Assembly: GCA_001972305.1 (NCBI GenBank)
Contig: BDDD01000180.1
Coordinates: forward strand, 579,778 to 643,777
From: Cephalotus follicularis
Taxonomy: Eukaryota; Streptophyta; Magnoliopsida; Oxalidales; Cephalotaceae
DNA: 64,000 bases
Direction: 5' to 3'
Position 1 is the stretch's first letter, and the number at the start of each line of letters is the position of its first letter. Below the pieces are notes generated by a model. It made no database searches and had not been told where the DNA came from. It worked only from the letters and a program-made list of their open reading frames with translations. This document shows positions 56,641 to 64,000 of this stretch, piece after piece. A program made the translations under genes and the position numbers.

Positions 56641-58171
56641 GGTGTTAGAAGCCCGGGAAGGGTCCCGGTCGATTTTGGGTCTAGGATGCAAAAAAATATA
56701 ATTTAAAATTTTCAAAACACCAAGATTCGCAAGTCTAGGTTCACACTAAAAAAATACTACCATAATCTAAAAGCCAATGATCACCGTTTAATGTTCAATT
56801 GAACTAAAAAAATCAAGCATACATCCACTATAATAAACCGAATATAATTCGATAACAATAAATAAAAAAAATTAGGAACCATACCGACGTTGGAGGCTCC
56901 ACCACTTTGCTGCTACGCGCTAAAAAAAGAAACTGCCGGTCACAGGAGCCAATGCCAGATCCAGGTCAACTCCCCTGAGAAAAAAACATGACATCATTGA
57001 ACTCCAAAAGCGCCGATCTACCCATTTCTGGCGGAGAAAAAAAAGGAAGCGCCCCAGAACGGCCAAGCACAGCTGGCAGTGGCGCAAATACATTGAAAAA
57101 AAACTTAGTGTGACCCGGTCAACTAGCCATCGACCGGCCGCACCAAAACAGGTAAAAAAACACCCGATCTTCATAAAGGTGGCTAAGAATCGCTGTGAAT
57201 CTCCATAGAACAAAAAAACACAGCGGTGGCGATTCGACCTAGCCCGACGAACACAGGTGCGGCCGCGAAAAAAAAACACCACAACCGACCTCCAAAACAA
57301 GTGATCTTCACATTGAAACCCAAGACCAAAAAAAACTCAGGACAGAACGGCAAGCCACGGCGCACAACACATCGACTCGAAAGAGAAAAAAAACAATTCA
57401 AAATCAAGCCAAAAACACACAGAAATCGCCTAATCTAATATCAAAAAAAATAGAGCCAAAGATTGGCTCCACCTACTGTGATAACCGGCGGCGGAAAGAG
57501 AAAAAAAAGGTGGGAGACGCAAACAGGCGTCGGTTCAAACCAGAGAGAAACGAAAGAGAAAAAAAAAGAGAAAGAGAAGAGGCGTAACGTGGATGAGAGC
57601 CCGCCTCTTTTCCCGGCAAAAAAAGCCAAGCGTGTCATCTTCTCAGACCGAAGCGCCCACCAGGAGAAAACGCACAAAAAAATGCATTTTCTCCCCTATT
57701 TTTGGCGCTACCCGACGCTATTTGGTGTGTCCAAAAAAAAAATTGACCAAGTCAATTATTTGGTCTCTTTCTCTTTTTGTTTTATTATAACAAAAAAATC
57801 TCTTTGTTTAATTATGTGCCATGCACATGGTATGTATCAACATACTCCCAAAAAAACTTCTCTTTAATATATCAATATGACAATACGATGGTAAAAAACA
57901 AACCACTAAAAAAAAATGAATATATACTAGTTAAAAACTAGATTTTTCACCAAGTTAGTATGTGTAAAAAAAGCGTCACTTTTCTAATAATCATGTGGGA
58001 CCCGAAAGCCCGGTTGGATTCCGAAAAAAAGACAAATTTTTTCAGAACATCCCAGAGTTCTGGTACGACCACCCTAATAGTAAAAAAATATTAGAATGAC
58101 CCCGGTATGACTTCCAATCATCCCTCGGATCCGTGTAAAAAAAAAATATCATCCGTTAACCGGTTAACTAG
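56641..58171. other. LTR-like or element-derived block without recognised gene
   Basis: It begins TGTTAGAAGCCCGGGAAGG after the gag relic. A GC-rich part (56880-57670) has overlapping frames on both strands with no domain, followed by AT-rich DNA. Its style (AT-rich start, GC-rich third quarter) recalls solo-LTR-like elements A and B, but I found no shared words. Every slot here is filled by the overlay. Confidence 0.35.
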
Positions 58172-58199
58172 CACTACAAGAAAAACTAGCAACCGCGAA

Positions 58200-58340
58200 A
58201 AAAAGGAGAGGGAAAGTAGTCCCCTCGCCGTTGAGCATTTTTTTAATTTTTTTTTAAAAAAAGCATGGCGAGGGCACTATTGCCCTCACCATTTTAAAAT
58301 GCATGGCGAGGGCAATAAATGCCCTCGCCGTGTGTAACAC
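58200..58340. repeat. CACTA-2 left subterminal repeats
   Basis: Alternating GGCGAGGGCA and TGCCCTC(G/A)CC words, same type as CACTA-1. Confidence 0.75.
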
Positions 58341-58561
58341 TCGGCCTTTTTTTTTCTTCTCTCTTTTTTTTCCTCTCCCTCTCCCTCACCGCTGCTAGCG
58401 TAGGAACTCGCTTTCTTCCTCTCTCTCACTGTCGGTCTCCTTCTCTTCATTTCTTCTCCTCCAGCCAACATCAAAGCTTGGATTTCAAAAAAAAATTTCT
58501 AGATCCAACCTCCATATATATATATATATAATTTTGTTATTGTGTAAAAAAACTGTATGTT

Positions 58562-59010
58562 ATATATTAGGCTGATTGTCCAATGAATCATAAATCTACA
58601 AATGAGTTTTGTATATTTCTTGGCAAGAATCCAATTTCATAGTGTGCTAAAAAGTAATCAAATGTGGTTAGATCTTCAACTTAAGTTGAAGACCATTGCC
58701 TCATTACAACAATTGCAGAAAAAAAATGGATTTTCTCACTTCATCGTGAGCTTTACTGTCTAATTCCATCTACACCAAAAAAAAGGTGTGACAATGTGTT
58801 TGAAATAAAGGTTACAATCAATCCAGGTTATCATGAAAAAAAAAAACACATTGAGATTAATAATCATTATGTTCGTGAGTTAGTTAAACAAAAAAAAAAA
58901 CAGATTATTTTTATTTCGTCTAAGGACCAAATGACTAACATCTTTACTAAAAAAAAAAGTTTCAACCGTTTCAAATTTCTTCAAGATATTATGCCTCAAC
59001 CGTCTAGCTA
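58562..59010 (+). pseudogene. copia RNase H C-terminal fragment
   Basis: Codons give FLGKNPISW, CDN, NPGYHE, KHIEINNHYVRELV, then FISSKDQMTNIFTK and SFNRFKFLQDIM, the usual end of copia pol. There is no RT upstream or LTR downstream, so it is an isolated fragment inside CACTA-2. Overlay runs sit at the catalytic-site flanks. Confidence 0.8.
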
Positions 59011-60640
59011 AAAAAACGCTGATAACATGGACAATTTAAATTCAAATTGTGCCTTCAATATAGGATAAAAAAAACTCCAATATTTTCATGTTTTTCAATC
59101 TCCTACTTTATAGGATTGCATTATTAAAAAAACAAAGTCATTGTAATCATACATAATGTAACTATTATTATATACTAACAGTGAAAAAAATACAAAAAAT
59201 TCTAGAATTTTCATTTGTTATTAACTGCTTTAATAACAAAAAAAAAAAGAGAACTTGTGGGAGTTACCAATAGAATAATGGTTAGTTCAAGTAAGAAAAA
59301 AAAAAATTATCGAGTGAGCAAAATTTCAAGTCAAAACTATATATGGCGGAGTATATAAAAAAAGAACATTACAACTGTGTAAGTTTATATGTTGCACTAC
59401 GGGTCTATTAAAATAAAAAAAACGCACTGAAAGCGTGCAATCAAAGACTTGTGGCACCAACACAGTAGCCTTAAAAAAAAACTATGGGAATGGGACAGTA
59501 AATATTGTTGCTGTTATTTTATCATGTTTTAAAAAAATTTATATTTGCACATTACATATTAGATTCCACCACCAATAATTTGTGTTCTAAAAAAATTGAG
59601 GCTGGCAACTGGAGTTTCAATAAAGACCTTATGGAGGGTTGAATTAAAAAAAAAATTAAAAACTCATAATATGTTAGCTATTATATCTCTATTGCTATTA
59701 GTTTAAAAAAACTTACAGTCACCTATTTTGTGCTAGCATTCTTCTACTAATGATAGAGTAGCAAAAAAAGTTCATTATGTGTGTGACTTTAAAGCTTTGA
59801 ACAAATACATTAAATACGATAAAAAAAGTCAAGACGACATGGATATTGATAGCATAGATTAAACTGTAAGTTAATAGTAAAAAAAATGTAGTAAATATTG
59901 TTTGCAATAGTATTCTTAATATTCTAATTTGGCATGAAAAAAAAATTTGATAATATATAGTAGGACAACTGTATGTTGTTTGTATCATTTTTAAAAAAAA
60001 AGAGTTTTAGCAGATATGACGCGTAGGGTCTCGCGTTCCTCTATTCCTGGAGAAAAAAACACACCATCCGGATCTACACGTCCCTAGTCGGACTCCATGG
60101 AGTTAGACACAAAAAAACAGGATACCGATGTTCACAGTGCTAGTAAGAAAATTTGTTATCTCACGATAAAAAAAATTAAACTGTTTTTCGTATTGTCAAA
60201 GCTTTTTTGTTATATTTTGTTATACAAAAAAAAAGTCAAACGTAACCATGTTTTTTAATCAGGCTCCCACCAGCAATGGACGAGAAAAAAAAGTAGGGGG
60301 GCGGACTTGCCCCCCAGGGGGTGAAGGATTCTAGGCCTATTCAAAAAAACAGTGCCAATGGGTAAGTAACTAGTAATTTAAGTACATTTTTTTTAAAACT
60401 AAAAAAACATGTCGGTGATAATATTTGTTTAATTGCATGTGTTTTGAGGAGATGGACGTGAAGAACACCATAGCGTCCATCATCAGGGGCATAATACTGT
60501 AACCATGGACCACGTGGAGCCAGTGGCCCGATTCAGAGAAGGAACTACTGTGGGAGAAGCTATTGGTGAGTAAAAAAAAAATAGTTAACAATCAATATTA
60601 TTCATGATATTTTTATTTTCGTTGTTTGACATAAAAAAAT
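59011..60640. other. CACTA-2 interior, no clear gene
   Basis: AT-rich. The stretch 60010-60150 (TATGACGCGTAGGGTCTCGC onward) and 60280-60330 could be 5' exons of the transposase, but no motif is certain. Confidence 0.4.
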
Positions 60641-61680
60641 TGTAGGACTACTACCACTTTCTGCCATCTGATGCACACAACAGGCTTGCAAAAAAAAGTT
60701 ACGTACAAGAGAATTACCCAAAGTGGATGCGTAACTATAGAAAGAAGGAAAAAAAGAGTGCTGGTGTGCGTTATATGAGCCCTGAGTGTAGGCAGCATGG
60801 CCCTACAAAAAAACCACAACCAGTGTGGGATGAAATGGTGAACATGTGGATGTTCGAGGATTTTAAAAAAAGGGTAAGAACAAATACCTCCAATAGGGCG
60901 AACAAAGCACACACCACCTACAAAAAAAATAGTTACACGATGGAAAGACAACTGCAGATTGGGGTAAGTAATAAACTTAAAAAAAAATTATGGTGATTAA
61001 TAAACTTAATTTGTGTTTAAAACTAATTTGAAATACCAAAAAAAATGCAGGAAGCCAAGGGGAAATGATTGGGGATGTATACTACGACACCCATCGAAAA
61101 AAAAGGAATGATACTCTTCCACCTCGTATTATAATGGAGAGGATGGTGAGTCACAAAAAAAAATGAGTATGTTAATTACCCTTTATATGTCAATCACTTA
61201 ACTGATTAATCTAAAAAAATTTTATAGGAGAAGTACCGGGCTGCTGTCGGGTCAGATACTATGGAGGGGCAAAAAAATACTAGTAGGCTGGCCCCCTTTG
61301 ACATCTTGGCATGGACAAAGGAGACAGGAAAAAAACGGAAGGGCAAGATCCTTGGATTGGGGAACAACATGACTTCCTCGAAGATGAAAAAAAAAGCACT
61401 TAGAGGTACTCAATCAGGAGTGGGAGGTCAGAGTCAACCATTCAAAAAAAAACCATCAGAGGCTGGCCCAGGGAAGGACGCAGGTGTTCACGAGTAGGCC
61501 TCAAAAAAACACCAGCAGGTGTCCCAGGTGCAGACAACGTTAAAGAGTTTTATGGCTCAAAAAAAAAAGATGATGGGCACTCAGACGGGATCTCGGTCCA
61601 GACGCAGACCATCTGATCAAAAAAAATCGCAGAGCCGGCACCCCGCTCCCAGCCATCCCCAGACTCGGACCATAGCAAAA
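60640..61680 (+). pseudogene. Ptta/En/Spm plant transposase (PF03004-like), 3' exons
   Basis: This family is encoded by CACTA elements. Exon a (to about 60961) has DYYHFLPSDAHNRL, ENYPKWMRNYRKKEKKSAGV, YMSPECRQHGPT, VWDEMVNMWMFEDF and NRANKAHTTY, ending before GTAAGT. Exon b (61050-61145) has GEMIGDVYYDTHR and NDTLPPR, ending before GTGAGT. Exon c (61230-61497) has EKYRAAVGSDTMEG, RLAPFDILAWTKETG and KGKILGLGNNM. A glutamine-rich tail (QQVSQVQTTLKSFMAQ) follows. Exon ends are clean, so before the overlay the gene may have been largely intact; roughly one codon pair in nineteen is overwritten. Confidence 0.83.
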
Positions 61681-61899
61681 AAAAGTCGTAGTTTGTTGAG
61701 TTTGACACATTTTAAGACTGTTTGTAAACGTATTACACTTTTTATAAATATGCTATAAAGCTCTTTTACATTGTTTTGTTAGTTTAATGTGAATGAAATG
61801 TGTCGTTTGGTAGTTATGGATGGAGTTCATTAGACAATTATAAAATATAAACTGTTATTATGGCTACTGCTGAAATGAATTACAGGTTTTGCTTTGATA

Positions 61900-62276
61900 T
61901 AGGGAATGGATTCTGCTGATAATTCCATAGGCAGAATCTACAAAATTGTGAGGGCATAGCGAGGGCGAGCCCTTGCATTGCCCCTCGCTGTGTCCTCTCA
62001 ATTCTGTAGAAAATTAAAATGGTGAGGGTAGATGCATGAACGAGTGGTAGACGGTGAGGGGGTGCCTGCCCTAGCTATACCCTCGCTATGGCAAGGGAAA
62101 TCTACGGCGAGGGGGCGTGCTCTCGTTGTACCCTCACTAACCCCTAGACAAGATGATGGCGAGGAAGTAAACGGTGAGGGTTTTTTCCGCTCTCCATAAA
62201 AAAAACGTTGAGTCAACGGTGAGGGGATGACGAGGGGAAGTGCCCTCGCCGTTGACAAAAAAATTTTAACGTAGTA
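61900..62276. repeat. CACTA-2 right subterminal repeats and end
   Basis: Repeated GGTGAGGG, GCGAGGG and CCCTCGC words in both orientations, ending near GTAGTA at 62276. Eight overlay slots up to 62142 are empty, so this is the original sequence. Confidence 0.75.
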
Positions 62277-63571
62277 CTTTATCCAGTCATCGCCATATGT
62301 GTCATGTATCCTATAAAAAAATTAGCTCTGACCGTGACCTAGGGTTCGGAATAATGTCACCCCTAGGTAAAGAAAAAAAAACTATAAATTCATGTACGCA
62401 TTGAGACTGTTGGCAGACCTCTCCGAAAATCCCATTTCCAATCTGCCTATACCTGATCAGAATTTTTAAGTCTCAACAGACATAAATAATATAGAGCTGA
62501 TCACCCTTCATACGAGTATGACGATTCCTTATTGCGCACTCGCCCATACATCTCAATGAAGCTCTCACAAGGCCCAAAGACAACCCTTTTGCCAGCATGT
62601 GGCTAGTGCTGGGGAAGGCAGAAATCAAAACCAATCGGTTACAACACAACGCATGCCAGCTGCTCAGGTCTAACGATACAACGCAATCCACGAATGGTCT
62701 ACTAATCACCATAGACTATACACTACTGAGACTATAGGAATCCTATCGAGATAGGTATGACTTTCCAAATAGGTTTCCAAAAAAAGGTCAGTTCAGTCTC
62801 ATGCTCTCTAGCACGAACCCTGCATCAGCTTTAAGGTAAACCCAAATGGTAATGAGATGGTCCATCCCCCATAAACAAAAGGGCAAGCATAATACGGCAA
62901 GTCTTTACGGTTCATCAATTTTCCTGAGAAAGTAAACTTATGACTTAGAACATTCGTTAGAAGGGAGTAAGGATCTCATTCTCATAACCTCCTAGGCATG
63001 AGATCCAACCCTTTTACGACAAAGCACTATATGTGTACTCAGTCAACATTAATCAACTGATCCATTTAATATGGGTTGGGATATACATATAGCGGGTTGC
63101 CATTGTTGATTGAATATGCACTATAAAACACGAAAAGGAATTTAGATTGTATAAATAGAGAGTGTAATATACACACATGCAACAGCCTCGCGCTTAAAGA
63201 GATATCTCCAGACGAGGATCGTATGTCATATATATATATACCAAAAAAAGGAACGGAAGCAAGTGAAGATAAGTAACAGATAAAATGATAAAATAACGTA
63301 AAAAAAAAAAGGTAGGAGAGATGAGTAATAATAATGACTAGAATTAAATTTATTGAATAAAAAAATTTAATACTGAAAAAGTTAAATGGAAAAGAATCCA
63401 CACTTAACCGACGGTAAAAAAAACTGGTAGGGGGATCTTCTCAATACTAGAAGTAAATAACGTAAAACGTTTAAAAAAAAACTCTGTCAGGCGGATAAAC
63501 CGACCATGTTGAGGGATCTTAAACAAAATTGAAAAAAAAAAATGCTTGATGAAAATTAACTTTCTCCACAC
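62277..63571. other. Unassigned DNA between CACTA-2 and element C
   Basis: No domain is recognised. The less AT-rich stretch 62320-63060 looks like untranslated or LTR sequence of a retroelement. The rest is AT-rich with a short TA tract near 63230. Confidence 0.4.
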
Positions 63572-64000
63572 TGACACGCCCGGACCCAACAAAAAAAAAA
63601 TCTGTCGCGCCCGCTACGAGGCCAAGTGTCACACCCCGTAATTCGGTGAAAAAAAATTGACGAGCATATATGGTAGTATCAGTATTAAACATACATTCCA
63701 GCATAAAAAAAAACAGTATAAAACAGTATGCGGAAAAATAGTTAATAAGCCAGAATGTATAAAATAAAAAAATTCGCACGCATCCCATACTACGTGCGGT
63801 ACAAGTTAACAATATCCTTAGCAAAAAAAATACAACAGTAAACAAGGTGTGATTCATTCGTTCATTACAGTACAATTCATTAAAAAAATAACCACCTTAA
63901 AACTATAAACAGAAGCTTTCAGAAGCTTCGGCAGCAAGCAAAAAAAGTCCTCGCTCAATCTGTAATGGTAGGGGTTAGCCGTTGTCCTCACTTGGCTAAG
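63572..64000. mobile_element. Solo-LTR-like element C, left part
   Basis: It starts TGACACGCCCGGACCCA exactly as element B, then diverges. A second LTR-like start TGTCACACCCCGTAATTCGG lies at about 63627 and resembles element A. The element runs out of the window. Confidence 0.65.

Larger units (their letters stand above)
58172..62276 (+). mobile_element. CACTA (En/Spm) transposon CACTA-2, 4.1 kb
   Basis: The left end CACTACAAGAAAAACTAGC is followed by GAGGG/CCCTCGCC subterminal repeats. The right end (CCCTCGCCGTTGAC ... AACGTAGTA) is partly overwritten by an overlay run and poorly matched. It carries a multi-exon Ptta/En/Spm transposase gene on the plus strand and a copia RNase H fragment near its left side. 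A 3-bp duplication was not confirmed (TAG on the left). Confidence 0.8.
47816..63946. other. 58-bp lattice of A7 runs overwriting the sequence
   Basis: Runs of at least seven A's begin at 47816 + 58n through 63940. By eye about 242 of 279 slots are filled. Empty slots: 51876-52108 (5), 52456, 52804, 53500-53558 (2), 58314-58430 (3), 58604-58662 (2), 60460-60518 (2), 61736-62142 (8), 62432-62722 (6), 62838-63186 (7). The phase returns exactly after every gap. Tat-3's two LTRs show replacement rather than insertion: ctgcaca in the right copy is A7 in the left (47816), and atggaga is A7 (47990), with equal spacing. The runs cross LTRs, gag, GST, CACTA and intergenic DNA alike. Confidence 0.97.

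Noticed and set aside
55309-57677. Several 80-130-aa frames before and after the copia gag
   Set aside because: Phe or Lys pairs at 58-bp spacing show they are opened by the overlay, and frames occur on both strands over the same bases.
47816-63946. Regular 58-bp spacing read as a CRISPR-like array or satellite
   Set aside because: Only a seven-base homopolymer repeats. Sequence between runs is unrelated, includes gene domains, and the host is a plant.
47816-63946. A-tracts phased to position nucleosomes or bend DNA
   Set aside because: Bending needs ~10.5-bp phasing, and the runs replace coding residues in several unrelated elements with no drift over 16 kb.

Overview
The window is repeat-rich nuclear DNA of a flowering plant, most likely a eudicot; I cannot name the species. 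The evidence is one intact GASA/snakin gene with plant introns, plus LTR retrotransposons, a LINE, CACTA elements and MITEs whose families are typical of plants. About 90% of the window is transposable-element sequence, much of it nested. The only confident functional host gene is GASA (minus strand, 35197-36119, four exons, 106 aa). A tau-class glutathione S-transferase relic lies at 53949-54860.

Layout, left to right. 1-1949: copia-LTR-like fragment, one arm of a foldback MITE, AT-rich DNA and an 88-bp tandem duplication. 1950-7795: L1-type LINE with decayed ORF1 and ORF2, poly-A tail and an 11-bp target duplication. 8109-21891: minus-strand copia element (copia-1) interrupted by four insertions: a foldback MITE, an 835-bp hAT/Mutator-like element, a 6.7-kb CACTA element (which contains a 4.2-kb LTR-like block) and a second foldback MITE. 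22064-33090: complete minus-strand Ty3/gypsy element of the Tat type (Tat-1) with 498-bp LTRs and a 5-bp target duplication. 33091-37696: AT-rich host DNA with GASA and two MITEs. 37697-44898: pol-less Tat relative (Tat-2). 44901-47680: solo-LTR-like element inserted inside the target duplication of Tat-2. 47699-52232: a second pol-less Tat relative (Tat-3). 52233-64000: GST relic, copia gag relic, a second CACTA element (58172-62276) with a Ptta/En/Spm transposase gene, and the start of a third solo-LTR-like copy.

The Tat elements share one plan. Gag (and pol in Tat-1) is on the minus strand. A separate spliced gene on the plus strand encodes a 'putative gypsy type transposon' domain protein. 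The two converge on an array of ~175-180-bp repeats and short hairpin repeats. In Tat-1 and Tat-2 the plus-strand gene begins M-A/S-R-T-K-Q-T, which matches the N-terminal tail of histone H3 around lysine 4. This is the most interesting biological lead in the window.

The strongest anomaly is not biological. From 47816 to 63946 a run of seven A's sits at every 58th base in one fixed phase. By eye about 242 of 279 slots are filled. The runs overwrite sequence without changing its length and ignore all element and gene boundaries. I read this as a technical or deliberate edit made in assembly coordinates. Every ORF, stop codon and K/F-rich peptide in the last 16 kb must be read with that in mind.
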